Assembly: GCA_005406025.1 (NCBI GenBank)
Contig: BGZK01001416.1
Coordinates: 62,001-126,000, forward strand
Direction: 5' to 3'
DNA: 64,000 nt
Source of the DNA: Eumeta japonica
Lineage: Eukaryota > Arthropoda > Insecta > Lepidoptera > Psychidae
Within the stretch, counting starts at the first letter, position 1; each line of letters begins with the position of its first letter. A program made the translations under genes and the position numbers. Of the stretch, positions 25,961 through 38,460 are shown in pieces. The notes beneath the pieces were generated by a model. It was not told the origin of the DNA. It searched no databases and saw only the letters and a program-made list of their open reading frames with translations.

Positions 25961-26644
25961 TTAATTGTGTGGGTTCCATACACATTTAATCGTGTGCACG
26001 TATTTCACCCATCAAAGTTTTCGATGCCAATACTGGCGTGATATCGGTCGGGGAATTTTCAAATATTTGGTTTCAATTAAAAAAGTGTTTAAAAAACTTT
26101 AATTTTTATAGCGGTAAGTTAAAAAATGTTCTCCCATAAATCAGTCCACATCACAACCAACTGCAAATATCAACTAATAAACGCAAACAAAAGCCAAACA
26201 AAATAATAACAGATTCACGATTTATAGATTTTTGCCTTTATTTGTATTTTACGACCCTGCTTTTTGCAAAATTTCGTGATTCTAGATCAACGAAAATACG
26301 AAAAATACGAAAAAAATAGCGGTATTTTTTGATTGTGTTGATGTGGAAGCATTATTTTACTACTTCAAGGGGCCTTACTTCCATTAAGATCCCTTAATAG
26401 GAATAGAAATAGAAGTATTTGATATTAATTTCAATTTAATGCGTTTTCGCATTCCTAAGAAATGGGTTGAAATATATAGACGAACAAGGAAGTGATTTTA
26501 TAAGGGTTCATTTTGAGCTACGGAACCCTCAAAAGGTTTTTCTATCAGCATATATACGCATGTGTTTCGGTAACAAACAGTCTCTCTGTATGAGAAACAG
26601 GTTAAATTATATAAATTATTTTGAATCAAAATCGGAATAAATCA
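25961..26644. other. Non-coding stretch
   Basis: Nothing recognised. Confidence 0.4.
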
Positions 26645-26779
26645 AATCAAATCAAAAATGTCTTTATTTCGTGGGTAATGGAATTATTACACTTGAAATA
26701 TGTCAATAATGAATTATTTTCGCCATCATTTCAAATATGATTCTATTACCTATGAAATAAAAATGTTTTTGATTTGATT
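26645..26779. repeat. Fold-back of two head-to-head non-LTR tails
   Basis: Left aatcaaatcaaaaatgtctt...gggtaat and right attacctatgaaat...gatttgatt are inverted copies of the same 3' tail (tttatttcgtgggtaatg), also found at 48540-48590 and 61405-61455. Confidence 0.8.
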
Positions 26780-28117
26780 ATATTTTCTTCATTAGTAGAA
26801 TTTTAATATAATTTATCTCTACAATAATGCTTTGTATGTCATAAAAATTTTTTCTGTATTCCTACGTTTAAATTTTTCTCTATTAACGTCTTAAATTAAC
26901 AACCTTAATGTAGAATTTTCAAATAAGTTCCTCAATTGTCACCATTATACATTCGATTATAGATGCCAGTATAAAGCCATTTATCATAATCAGCCTTATG
27001 TTGATTCCAGCCTATTAGGTACATCATATCACTTACATATCATATCAAGCACAGAAATATATACCATTTTGCTATTTTAGTAGACACTGATTGATAAATA
27101 TGATTGGTTCTTTGCTTGCTGTCATTATATTAGGAGTTATAGTTCTAGCGTTTAATCTTACTTCTTGACTAATTCTTGAAATTAGACTTTAGTACAAAAA
27201 GTTATTCCACCTATCACTACATTTGATTTTGAAGCAATTTCAAACACTGCTTTTGAACTGGGCGAGAAACATGCCCGTTCTGATAGATCAATGAAGCTTT
27301 TAAAAGCTTACGAGTTAATAGTAGGCCTTATTATTGGCCCCCGATCGCTCGCGCCGTAAAACGCACCAGCGCGTGATTATTATAATAAGACCGGTTTAAG
27401 CTGTTTCTTATAGCCTTTATTATCTTTTCACAAAACGTCGATGAAAGACATAGAGATAATTCAGCAGACATTCCGAGCGACGGCAAGGGCTGCTCCCTAC
27501 AATAGTTGTCACTTGCTAAGTTATTTAGTGAATTCCCGTCACAATGTCATGTCCAAAATAAGACGACACGAAGCTTATCCAATATTAAAAAATGACGAAA
27601 TAAATTACTCGTATGGGAATAGTCACTGTTAAAGATATAGATATTTGTATTTTTAGGAATTAAAGGACGTTACCCATCATCGTTGTAGTCAACTTTGCTA
27701 CCCTACTGCCATGTATAGGTACCCCCACAAAGTTTTTTCACTTCAGAGCAAGGGACTTGAACCTTATCCGTCTTAAGCCGTTTTCAATAATGTCCTAATT
27801 AGGAATAGGAAGTAATAGTTTAATGTATTTTCCTTGGTGTAAAAAATATATAAATATATTCTTTTAGTAAATTCTTCATTACATTTGCTCTATTAAAGTT
27901 TTTATAATATGAGAGATGTAAGTTTTTACAATAAAACAAAAGAGTTTTCTTTTGAAAAGTAATTTAAAAACCAAATATGCTGTAATTGGTTTGAACAAAC
28001 TAAAATGAAATATATTCAAATTCGTCGCAAATTTTACATGTTATTATATTTCATTACATCTTATATCAATATATGACATAATATGTAAGTACATTAAATG
28101 TCCAAAAAATATATCCA
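26780..28117. other. Non-coding stretch
   Basis: Mostly AT-rich. A small CpG-rich patch at 27335-27385 (cgatcgctcgcgccgtaaaa) is followed by AT sequence. No gene recognised. Confidence 0.35.
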
Positions 28118-28119
28118 TA

Positions 28120-28300
28120 CCAGTACAGTACAAGGCACGAAACTGCCGCTCTGAGCTGTCTACGAATGATGTAATGCGCATGTTCACACGCTCCCCGACC
28201 CTTCCTTCTTCTCCCCCGCCATCCTATTTTACATCATTGCGACACTTTCTAAGCTAACTTCACATCGGCAGTATTTCGTGCTTTATACTGTAGAATATAC
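28120..28300. repeat. MITE-like element, copy 1
   Basis: Terminal inverted repeats: acagtacaaggcacgaaact at the left, and tatttcgtgctttatactgt at the right. The interior (ttcttctcccccgccatcct, attttacatcattgcgacac) matches 61640-61680. About 165-180 bp, no coding capacity. Confidence 0.75.
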
Positions 28301-28315
28301 TACATGTAGAATATA

Positions 28316-28383
28316 CTCTGCGTTAATTCGGTGTTTTATTTATAGTCTAATGACTATAAATAAAACACCGAATTTACGCGGAG
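28316..28383. repeat. Inverted repeat, 32-bp arms, 4-nt loop
   Basis: The inner 23 bp are perfect (aattcggtgttttatttata...), the outer 9 have two mismatches, and the loop is taat. It lies just beside the MITE copy. Confidence 0.95.
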
Positions 28384-29085
28384 TTGTCCAGCCAAGTTTT
28401 CAATAACACGGACGTGAAGATCAAAATAATTTATAAACGTTGTTTATTTGAACCGTACATTTTATAATAAACGGTAAAAGTCACTGGAATTAAGTTATTG
28501 CATAATCAGTCTAAAGGTCTTTATTGTACAAGTTATGGAAATCATAAACAGAAATTGTTAACAGCTAAGCCTAACACGAACGGGCCGATTGCATCACGAA
28601 AGCCAAACAAATCTTACGATCGACCCGTACATACTTTACATGCATAACGTATTATTTGGTTATAAATCACAGTTTTGGTGTTGCTTGGATTTTTTTTTTT
28701 TGATACTATACTTTTAAAAGGATGTGGAAACACTTTTCTTCTAATATAATACAACACACACAAACACGCACATACAACACGCTTGTGCGTTACAAATAAT
28801 ATAATAGAGCTCAACACCGATATAGTATAAATTTATATACCTTGAAGTAATGACACATAATTAGTTATTGAATAATATATAGCATTTTATAATTTGCGTC
28901 CACGAAAATTATAAAAAATAGCACAAAGCTTGTACTGCATCTTTTTCTTCTCAATGAAAATTATTTCAATATGTATTATATAAAATTAGTTATGATTTAT
29001 TATTATTAATAATAGTTTTATAAGGGCCAAATCTATAATATATACAGAGCGTATATTCATGATTAATATGACCAAGGCCACGCGT
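28384..29085. other. Non-coding AT-rich sequence
   Basis: Nothing recognised. Confidence 0.4.
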
Positions 29086-29265
29086 AGTGACCATAAACAC
29101 GCATATAAATACATAACGCCGGTCGGAGATGACGGAATGCAAATCTGCCGCGGGGTGGCGCGCGCGACGCGGGCCCGCGACGAGGCGTACTCGTTCCGTT
29201 TAATGTCCTCTTTTATTGGAAGACATCTAGAGCGATTCAGACCGGTTAGGTTCGAGTCGAAGTCG
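29086..29265. other. GC-rich island with an octamer motif
   Basis: Contains ATGCAAAT (29137-29144), a POU-factor consensus, next to gccgcggggtggcgcgcgcg, with TTTTATTGG nearby. The ORF at 29059-29274 has no recognisable protein content. Confidence 0.3.
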
Positions 29266-29559
29266 TCGAATTAGTGTTCTGTAGCTTATTTTTAATGTAT
29301 ATAATTATGACGTTATCGGAAGATCATTATTTTCAGCGGTTCATATTCATTAAGTTACCTACTAGACGCCAGGCACTCATTGTCTATACCTCATATTGTA
29401 ATTGTCACGTAGGCGATTTCGTCATCGCTGTACGAAACTATTGTACAATTGTTTACATTATAAGTAATACAAACGCAAGACATCACCGGCCGTTCATAAT
29501 ATATTTGTCTGTTTAAAAGCTTTACACAGTTAAAACCATAGTTAAAAGACTCTTTTTTT

Positions 29560-29905
29560 TTATAAACTCACCCCCGTTTCACAGAAGGGTAGGCAGAATG
29601 CATAAATTTCCACATGGTAGTTATGCATATTTATCTTGCTTCACTATCATCCATCAATCGTTTCATGTAAGTCGGTTTGGGGTGCTAAAAATCTGGCCTT
29701 TTTTTAATATGCCACCAATTTGATCTGCATTGGATTTTCTGGGGCGACCCTCACCCACTCTTCCATCACATTCGTTTGCTTTACAAATTTGTTTAGCCAG
29801 TCTACTTTTATTTATCCTTTCTAGAAGGCCAAACCAGTACAGTAGACGTTTTTCCAATCTGGTCACTAGATCTTTCAAACGACGCACGTTTTTACTGTCC
29901 CTTGA
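29560..29905 (-). pseudogene. Non-LTR reverse transcriptase C-terminus and 3' UTR
   Basis: Minus strand reads YWFGLLERINKSRLAKQICK and GRPRKSNADQIGGILKKGQI, a C-terminal segment seen in many insect endonuclease-reverse transcriptase ORFs (usual form WFGHLERM, GRPRKSY). It is followed by the 3' end tctgcctacccttctgtgaa. 5'-truncated. The clade is not certain. Confidence 0.7.
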
Positions 29906-29924
29906 TTGCAACAACGACCGATCA

Positions 29925-30170
29925 AATTCAAATTAGAAATATCTTTATTTCATAAGTTATAAAATGACACAAAATACGTCATAATTTTTTTGCTAATTTA
30001 CAATTTACCGCTCGTTCGGAAAGGAGTCTTTCCTCAAGAAGAACAAGCAAGAAACTTAAGGGTAGTTCTTTTCTAATTTCTTCATGCGTAGCCAAGACAA
30101 ATACAAAACTATTGATGTACGAAACATTCCGGTAAGAAGTCGAGCCGCCTGTGCCCACGTCTTGTTGATC
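29925..30170 (-). repeat. Non-LTR retrotransposon 3' end
   Basis: Minus strand: ttcttgcttgttcttcttga, cgaacgagcggtaaattg, then cttatgaaataaagatattt and an atttgaatttg tail. Same family as 48395-48590. Confidence 0.65.
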
Positions 30171-30374
30171 GTTAGGAACTTTTTCACTGACATGATGAGA
30201 ACGATACCTTAGGCAATCCATCAGAAACAGTAGTAATTAAAAACTGGTCAAGTGCGAATCGGAACTCGCATGGAGAGGGTCCCATGCTATAAAGCACCAT
30301 ACTGGTTATTACTTTAAGATTCTTTAAGCAAACAAAATTTGTTTGCAGCGACCAAAATAGTTTTACGAAACAAT

Positions 30375-30480
30375 AATAAAAAAAGTTACTGTTGGCTGGA
30401 ACTCGGACCCGACACCTCGACATAAGTACGTTACAAGGTAACCACTTGATTGATTTGATCTTATTAGTCCACGGTGAAAT
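30375..30480 (-). repeat. Possible tRNA-derived SINE
   Basis: Minus strand contains gtcgggtccgagttccagcc, a B-box-like string, preceded by caagtggttacc. The same kind of structure is at 37560-37690. Confidence 0.35.
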
Positions 30481-33145
30481 TACGTAACACATTTCATACG
30501 CATATGTCTGATCATGAAAATTTTTCGTTTGCCCCAAAGAGATCTAAATACGTGATTTTTTAATTTCTGCTGAACCAAGCTCTATATTCTGTATATATTT
30601 TTTAAACACTACACTCGTTAGTATTATAGACAATAGTGGAATGGTCGAATTTCGTATATTTTTCTTAACAACTTTTAAAATATGCAATTTAATATTGTAG
30701 AAATATATATATATATTTATATTTCTATTAATGAACTCTTACAAATGCTGCAAGTGATGTACTTGACTAATGTCTTTCATTTTATAATTTGCTCCCGTCA
30801 AAATTAACCCCTAAAATCACAATTAATTTATTTACGTATACATTTGTGATTGGGTTACCTAAAATTCCATATAAATATGTGTCAAATTATAACTATTTTT
30901 TAAATTAACATACACCTAATTGCATTAGTGGTATTAAAATAAATCAAATTTAAGTCTAAGGAGAACCTTTGATAAAAATATGAAAATACTAAAGAAATAA
31001 AAAGCAGAACCCGAAAACAAAAGAAAGTATATATACATCATCTATACTATACTAAGCGCAGACAGAATTCTGTTAAATAATAATATCATTCTATTTAGTA
31101 GAATGAGCGTGACGCCATATGAACATAGAATTTTCTTCTTTTTATTAAAAATAGTGGGTTTCTTCTTTCATATTCAAATTACAATAAAAAATTTTCATAT
31201 TAGAATCATAACTTCAACACAAAAATTACATCATCGATAAGATTTCTCAGAAATGCATTGCTAGCAGATATAAATAATAAATCTTGTATATTTTTAATCT
31301 TTTATTGTTATTAGTTAAAAAAGATGACAAAACTAATCGTGAGGAATAAAAACTGCTAAAATTCTTTGTATATATTTTAACTATAATTAGTCGCTAGTAA
31401 TTTTTTTTCCTTTTCAAGAGCTCGTGCCAATTGCGTCATACACGAGAATGGCATGCTGCTCAATCAAAACAGACAAAACCAACATAAATTTTCTATATGC
31501 GTTGAATAGCGATATCTATCGGTATCCAAGAGATAATTTTAAAAACTTGAATCGTCCATGATACGAGACGATGACCCCGTGTTTGCGCTTCGAACTGGAT
31601 TTTTATTTGCGAAACTCGACAATGGGCTCACTCCTACACCTACATCACTTTGGGTAACCTATTTTGGCGGTCTTATAGCTCAAGCTGAATAAGTATCTCT
31701 GCTTATGACGAAACGTTTTCGAATTACAAACAAGTAGAAAAACGACAGTGAATCCTTTCATTTTTTTATTAATTAAGTAGATATTTAAATTGTTGAATCG
31801 TTATAGACGACCTTAATGTTACGTCTAATTATGAATAATTTAATTTTGTAATTATCAAAGTGAATAATGATAACGTAACAAGGCGTGTTAATGATATCCG
31901 TGAAATCGCGTACAAGGAAAAATATAATTTCTAAACGAGGGCATCGTTCTATTTATGACAGCTGTGGTTTTATAATACATGGGAATTACATTACATGTAT
32001 ATAATCATTATTAGACACACATATTATATGTTCCGTATTATCATTAGATAATAAACATATGTAATCCAATATATGTAAAATTGCTGACAAATGTAACTGA
32101 ACAAAAAAAAAAAAACGAGTGCGTCAGGAGACACCCGGTAGATGTGTAACATCAAAACTGTTGTATATTGTATTATTGTAATTGGAATAAGATGAGGATG
32201 GAGGTATTGTGAATGAAAAGAAGAAGCTCATGATTTTCATTAACCGCATTTAATAATACATTTCATCAGTATTGCCTCATGCTACCGCGTTATCCCCTCT
32301 ACCTGCGCACAGCGCTAGGCTACAAGTCTACATGCGTACGGTGCCAGGCGCACAGTGTAGGCCAAAACCAAGCATCTTCTGAATTTTGAGACGTTTTGGT
32401 TTTACCCTAGTCCAACGCACGTTTCACGTCAAAAATCCATACAATCAACAAATAATTGTCGCTGAATGCACTAAGTAAATAACTCCCGGGTCTCCTCGTA
32501 CACTCCCCTCCCTTTATGCTGGTGCCGTTGATGCCGAATCACTTGATACTTTTTCAGTTACCGAAATTAGTTTCAAGTACCCAATGAACCAATCGTCTAC
32601 CTGGACCTCGTCCATGTCCCTACATAGATACAGATGTGGTCGGCTGATCGACGTACATGAATGGATGAGGTAATCCAATTTTTTGAATTTTCGTAAACAC
32701 ATGAAACTCGCTTTGAAACTCTATTTTTTTATTGCAATTCATCGCTAGAGCTAAGCAGATTTTTAATTCCAATTTAGTTCACAGCTTGTGACAATGTAAA
32801 CCTATACGTTGATTGAATTAAACGTCACGCGTAAAAGATGATACAGAACGGTAGAAGAGCGTGCCGCGTTTGATATCGTTTTCTTGATAACGACAAGTGT
32901 ATTGTAACGTATTCTTGAATATGGTATTTAACAATATATAATTTATTTATCGTCACGGCGAATCAAAGGGGAAAGTACTCGACTCATAAATGATAGGATA
33001 AATAAAATAAAGTAGAAAAATGTCCATCGATCTGTATGTATTGTATTAAATAATCTGTATGATTTCATTTCATTTCATTGTAATAAATGTATTTATTAAA
33101 ATAGGAGCCTTAAAGTTTTTCTAAGTAATGAATTGAAAATGTATA
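30481..33145. other. Non-coding stretch, partly degenerate repeats
   Basis: 30780-30960 shares caaaattaacccctaaaatc-like sequence with 14740. 31410-31690 and 32290-32540 look unique and slightly GC-richer. No supported gene. Confidence 0.35.
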
Positions 33146-33400
33146 ATTAAAAATCTGTAACATAAATGACGGCGAAAACAAAATATGCAAGGGCTCGAAC
33201 ACTGGCCACGACCAGAGAGTTTTTAACTCGAGTGTACAAAAACAAACGTGCTTCGTGCTTCGAAGAGCACATCACACCGTCAATCCAGACTGTCGTTTCA
33301 GGGCGGTCCAAGAAGTTCAATTTGAAGCAACAAGAGCATGTGCGTTTCGGTAGTGGACTGATAAAAACCTTACCCAAGAGTATACAAAAATAATAACCCA
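33146..33400. other. Unclassified GC-richer segment open on both strands
   Basis: 75 codons are open on plus (33166-33393) and 84 on minus (33147-33401). The string aagggctcgaacactggcca is B-box-like, so a SINE is possible. No protein family recognised. Confidence 0.25.
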
Positions 33401-34179
33401 ACTACGGCTAAATGGCAATTAAAAATGTTTAAACTAAATTAAATTAAAAAAAAAATACATGCTTAAACAGACTTCGGAAACTTAAAAATCAATTTATGAT
33501 CTTTCTCTGTGCCGTAAACCATCGAATTTAAGATACGTTTAAATGATATCAATCTGGACAGAGACCATCATGGAGATCTGGGACACTTTTAAATATATGC
33601 ATAAGTATATGTCTAATATAACTTATATATTTAAACGTAATTCCGGTCTTTTACGTGGGTGAAGCCACAAGCGACCTCTATAGTCCTAATTTTAAAAAGG
33701 AATCAAAATAACAAAATACTGTTTCCATAACTATCTAAAAACATGATGCGTACGTATAACTTTGGATAAAAAACAATCATGTTTTAAACAAATATTTTAA
33801 AAGTGCTGTCAATAAAATGCATTAACTGTAACCTCGAGCGCTTTTCTTAACTCGTAATTATCTAGCACTCAACTCTAGAGTGATTTGCCCTTAACTATAA
33901 TTATGTAATAAGACTTATCAAAATTTATAATCTATAAAATTAAATGATTATTACAATGCGACAGTTAGTGCATACCAGATGAATCATCGTATTGGCACCC
34001 GATTCATGCCCACGTGATTCATATTGAAAGCAAATATCTTATAACATTGAACAAAACGCACAGTTTTTAACCACAATCCATTATCCTGTTCGTCATACCT
34101 CGAACGTTCTTCAGTTTGTATTGAAATAAATTGCACCAATATTGATAGAAACATATAGGAACGTGTTATATCAGACGGC
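33401..34179. other. Non-coding stretch
   Basis: Nothing recognised. Confidence 0.4.
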
Positions 34180-34522
34180 GATGCGATTTGAAAGAAGTAA
34201 GCACAGTAGAAAAAGGTGTGTTGCAGTGTTGCGGCCATCAGGAAAGGATGAATGAATGTAGACTGACAGAAAAAATTTACAGAGCGAATGTGTCTCATGG
34301 TGGGGTCGCCAAGTGTCGCTCTAGAAAATCTTGCACCGACCAAATCGGTGGTATTTTGTATGAAGTTAAAATTTTAAGCAAACGAAACTGACGAGTTCGT
34401 GTAAAATGATTGGCGGATGTTAGAGAAGCAGGAGAGGTAGATATGCAACGATCGAAAGAAACCTGTGGCCTGTGCCTATTCTTCTGGAATGTAGGCGTGA
34501 AGTTATAATAATAATAAACTAT
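34180..34522 (+). pseudogene. Non-LTR reverse transcriptase C-terminus and 3' UTR
   Basis: Plus strand reads GHQERMNECRLTEKIYRANV and KSCTDQIGGILYEVKIL, the same C-terminal segment as at 29560-29905 but diverged. It then runs to a 3' end cctattcttctggaatgtag and a (taa)n tail. 5'-truncated. Confidence 0.7.
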
Positions 34523-35160
34523 AACAAAGGTACCAATCGGTTCGGATATCACATTTATCCTACATGAGGTAGGTACATACTTAATATAAAAGACAGCCTT
34601 GTCGCTGTTTTTAACCGACCACACTTTGATTTAGCATTCGAAGTTAATTGTATCTTTTTATTTTATTTATAGGTACATACTTAATAAATAAACCGACGAC
34701 ATATCCAAAAATATGCACAATTCAAATACATCATGAGTAAGTATAATTTTTATTCATAAGACAAATGCACATGCAATAACAAGGTAATTTTTACCAAATA
34801 GGTGCTGTGAGCCGCAGTGTTGATAGTTATCTAATAGCACATTGTTAAATGGATTATTTGACTCGTTAAAACTTACTTATAAGGGAAAACGTTTCGTAAA
34901 ATATATGTTTTCTAAGAATGGAGAGATTAACATAATTAGCAAGTACACGTTGTATTTTTTATATAACATTAACTAGTTAAATAAGTTTCACAGGGTAAGC
35001 CAACAGAAGAAACACATTTTTGAACAGATATTGCACAGAAAGAATCTTAAAAGCCATTGATTAATTAATTATACAAGCCATAGAAAATATCTAATGAGCT
35101 GTGACTGTTTAAATTAAAAAATAATGAAAGAAAAAGAGCAAAGCCCAATGAGATTCAGTC
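34523..35160. other. Non-coding AT-rich sequence
   Basis: Nothing recognised. Confidence 0.4.
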
Positions 35161-35500
35161 AAGGGCGATGAAAATTTCAAACCGAAACGAAACGCCCAAA
35201 TTAAATTGCGAAACGGACTACAATGAAATGTGTATCAAAATTAAAGCGAATTGCACAACTTTGTTGACAAATGGCCTCAACACTAGAATGCGGGCCTTGC
35301 AGAACTTGACGGACGGTTAATCTTATAATTGTAAAATACCTATCCGCCCTTCGCCGCTCGCGGGCTGTATACATCCACCTTAATTTGTCAGCATTATCGT
35401 CGATGCACGAACTCACCTTTATAAAATTCCGCCAGACGTTTACCGCCTCAAATATCCAGGACGGTGTCCGCAACTTTTGGGCAACCTTCGTCCATTAATT
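35161..35500. other. Unclassified, moderately GC-rich unique sequence
   Basis: A 90-codon minus ORF (35201-35473) without family resemblance. It includes cgcccttcgccgctcgcggg. Could be regulatory or an old repeat. Confidence 0.25.
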
Positions 35501-35635
35501 TTTCATTGGCTTGCACAAAAAAAAATCGCGCACAGAAAAAAACGCGCGACTTTTCAAACGTCACTTAAACTACAATCCTTCTACTAGTTTAAATCTACGT
35601 CTTTGCGCGAAGACGGAGAACGCGGTACTGAACCG

Positions 35636-35790
35636 ACCACTGCCTTAGCCGAGTAGCCAACTCGACAAGGCTGGCACGTTGCACCTACGAAGTCCGTGGG
35701 CTTAGATCGACCATATAACCAAATAATGTCCGATTTTTACATATTGTATTTAACATTCGTAACATATAACATAAATCCTATGTGATTTTA
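35636..35790 (+). repeat. tRNA-derived SINE
   Basis: cttagccgagtagccaactc (A-box-like) and gtgggcttagatcgacc (B-box-like) at a tRNA-like distance; no intact cloverleaf. Confidence 0.4.
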
Positions 35791-36610
35791 ATTTAAATCT
35801 TAACATTTTCCATGTCTTGTGTCGGACCGTGTACTCAAATTAATTTCGACTGCGGGTAATCAATGATTCATAACAGAAATGACCCTTATAATCTTTACGG
35901 TCTATATATTTTCGAATTTGTTAAGACTTAAAACACTTTTAGTTCATTCGTGGAGGTGATATCGCTTTCATTTCGACTTGCTATGGCATTAAATGTTCAT
36001 TCATGGCATGTTTACAAGTTTTATAATATATGAAATAATAAATTGTATATATTAAAAATAATTATGAAAGTATTTTTGATATAGCCAGAAGCGGTCTAGC
36101 AGTTTTGGCCGTCCTAGGTCATATAGTACCTTCTCAGGTTCATTTAGTATTCTTTCGTATTTGCATCAATATATTTGCCACGATCAGCCGCCCCTAATGT
36201 CTGCCCGTCCTAGGCCCGAGCCCATTGGCTTTATGGGAAATCTATCACTGAATATAGGTACAATTATTTTGAAACATGAGTAACGTTTATGCATTGCTGA
36301 TTTATAAAATTGGACAGTTACACCCGCGAATATGAAATTTAGTAATATGTAAGACGTATTATTAAACATAAATTCTAGTAAGTTTCTTATTAAATATAGG
36401 ATGTTTCGGGACAGTCCGGGCGTATGAAACAAATTTAACATATCCTAAAAAAGTAGTACTCATTTTTGTCCATAAGGCTACAAAATATATGCCCATTCCT
36501 GTTTCCGATTTTCTACTTCGTAATGAATACATATAGATTTTGTAGCGCCATCTGTGTTCGTTCTAAGTAAAAGTACAAGAAAAAAACAAACAATATAATT
36601 TTATATGTCT
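35791..36610. other. Non-coding stretch
   Basis: Nothing recognised. Confidence 0.4.
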
Positions 36611-36830
36611 AGTTAAGGTGATGTAGCGGAGCCTGCGCGCCCGCCGATGGTCCGGTTTGCATCTGAGTTTCGTTCCAGCGCTTTATTGTTTTTGATACGT
36701 ATAAATCCGATTTGACTTACGAAAATTGTGTAACTTTCGCATACGTGATGAGTGCTTTTCCGTGTCGTCCTCCGGGTCGCGGACCACGACGGTGCGCTCG
36801 CTTAGTCTTATTTACGGATTCGATTAACGC
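36611..36830. other. GC-rich island
   Basis: cggagcctgcgcgcccgccg and cgtcctccgggtcgcggacc flank AT-rich motifs (ctttattgtttttg). No protein-like ORF. Confidence 0.25.
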
Positions 36831-37359
36831 ATAAGAAACAACAAAGTTACGTCGTTTTTTTTTTTGAATACACACTCGTACTCCCACGTCTGTTTGTCTT
36901 GGACGGAAAAGGTGAGAGTTCATATAAATTCGCGTCTTTTTTAAAAATCTCCGTTGAAACTCGGAGATTGTCAATCTTCAAGGACTGTCCGTGAAATGAT
37001 TTGCATTAATTTCCGTTTTAATCGTAATAAATAACACTGCTTCAAAACAGAAACAAATGGTCGTGCTTAAAAATGCAACAGTTGATTTAATTAAATTCGC
37101 ATAACTATTTTATAAATTCTTAACAATCTTTGATTGACAATAGAATTATATCTTATTCTATAAAAAAAAAATAACGAAAATCTATAAATTTGAAATAACA
37201 CTATAAAAATATCTGCAGTACAATATATTTCATTATATTTAAGATTTAGTTCCCTGCAAGGGATGAATTGAAAATGTGATTGTAAATCACAAAACAAATT
37301 TATATAGTGATTTTTTGTGTAAAAGAGAGTCAGTAAGAGTCACACGGCAAAAAGCACAC

Positions 37360-37495
37360 GAAATCAACGAGCTTATATGAAACGGTCAATAGTTATCAGT
37401 GAAAAGAGAGAGGTACGTAAAGATTGTACCATTATGTATATTTGTGGTTTCTCCTTACCCTTCTAGGAAATAAGTGTGAGTTTATAAAGTAATGA
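37360..37495 (+). repeat. 3' end of a non-LTR retrotransposon
   Basis: ttacccttctaggaaataag then tgtgagtttataa, the plus-strand version of the 3' terminus at 2300 and 29570. Confidence 0.55.
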
Positions 37496-37559
37496 AACAT
37501 ATTTAGGAATGACTGAACAAATATTTAATAAGAAATATCTGAGTATTAATAAGAAATAT

Positions 37560-37695
37560 GTTATTACTAAGCAATAAAAAAATAAATAAAAATACAAAAT
37601 ACCATGTGCTGGTGGAAATCGAATTTACCTCACTGTTTAGGATCCCAGTACACACGTTTTTATTGGTAACCACTCTTCTGTTTGAAATTATTTTG
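37560..37695 (-). repeat. tRNA-derived SINE
   Basis: Minus strand: gagtggttaccaataaaaac and gtaaattcgatttccacc (B-box-like); resembles 30375-30480. Confidence 0.45.
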
Positions 37696-37739
37696 TATGA
37701 CAAATGCTAATATCGGGTCACAGGGCTGTGCGCCTATTC

Positions 37740-38292
37740 TAGATTAGAGCGCACGCCGGAATTGCGGGAAACTAGCGTGCAGAGGAGCTCGCCAGGCGCG
37801 CCGCCCTCACCAAGAAGACGGCAGCGGAATATGATCGGTTTCCGCTGTCGCATGCGAAAAGGGTGATTAGGGCGGCGAGCTTGGAAGAGTGGCAACAACG
37901 ATACGCCGAGGGAAACACTGATGAGATCACTAAGTGCTTCCTTCCCCCGAGTGGAAAAAGCGTACAGGGTCCTCGGAGGCATCGAAATGACGTCCCATAT
38001 GGCGCAGATTCTAACAGATCATGGTGGGTTCGCGCAGTACCTGTTTAGGTTTAAGCTGCGGGACTCACCTCACTGCGCCTATGACCCCGCCGAAATTCAG
38101 GATGTGCTGCACGTTCTCGAGGACTGCGATATGTTCCTTCGGGAGCGTGCGGCGCTAGAACCGTGGATTGGTGTCGCGATCTCGAGGCGGCACTTCCCAG
38201 AGATTCTGGATGACGCGGGAAAAAAGGAAAAATTTATCGCATATTGCATAAATATAGTTAAAAGATGTAACAGAATCAATAATGCTAACTGA
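37740..38292 (+). pseudogene. R1-like reverse transcriptase ORF, C-terminal fragment
   Basis: One frameshift in the G/A-rich run near 37960 joins two pieces: SLEEWQQRYAEGNTDEITKC (from 37882) and VEKAYRVLGGIEMTSHMAQI then LTDHGGFAQYLFRFKLRDSP, HCAYDPAEIQDVLHVLEDC. The W-QxR, L-GHG-F--YL and terminal Cys/His pattern is typical of R1-clade and related insect non-LTR ORF2 C-termini; here the His-Cys cluster is partly altered. The ORF stop is at 38290-38292. Polymerase and endonuclease domains are missing. Confidence 0.75.
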
Positions 38293-38460
38293 AAAGTACA
38301 TGATTTTTGCAGTAAAAGAAAGGGAAAATGATGATAGTTAGATAATAGGGCAACAAACATTGTGTATAACATTCAATAATGCTATCTGAAAAGTATATGA
38401 ATTTTGCAGTAAAAGAAAGAGAATAGCTAGATGGTAGGGCAACATTGTATATAACATATG
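38277..38460 (+). repeat. Tandem duplication in the R1-like 3' UTR
   Basis: Two units of about 95 bp, each starting aataatgctaactgaaaagt or aataatgctatctgaaaagt and containing tttgcagtaaaagaaag and agggcaaca. Confidence 0.85.

Noticed and set aside
33147..33401. Overlapping 75- and 84-codon ORFs on opposite strands
   Set aside because: No recognisable family; a B-box-like string suggests a SINE instead.
37734..38372. Minus-strand ORFs over the R1-like element
   Set aside because: Shadows of the plus-strand reverse transcriptase fragment, which has clear family motifs.
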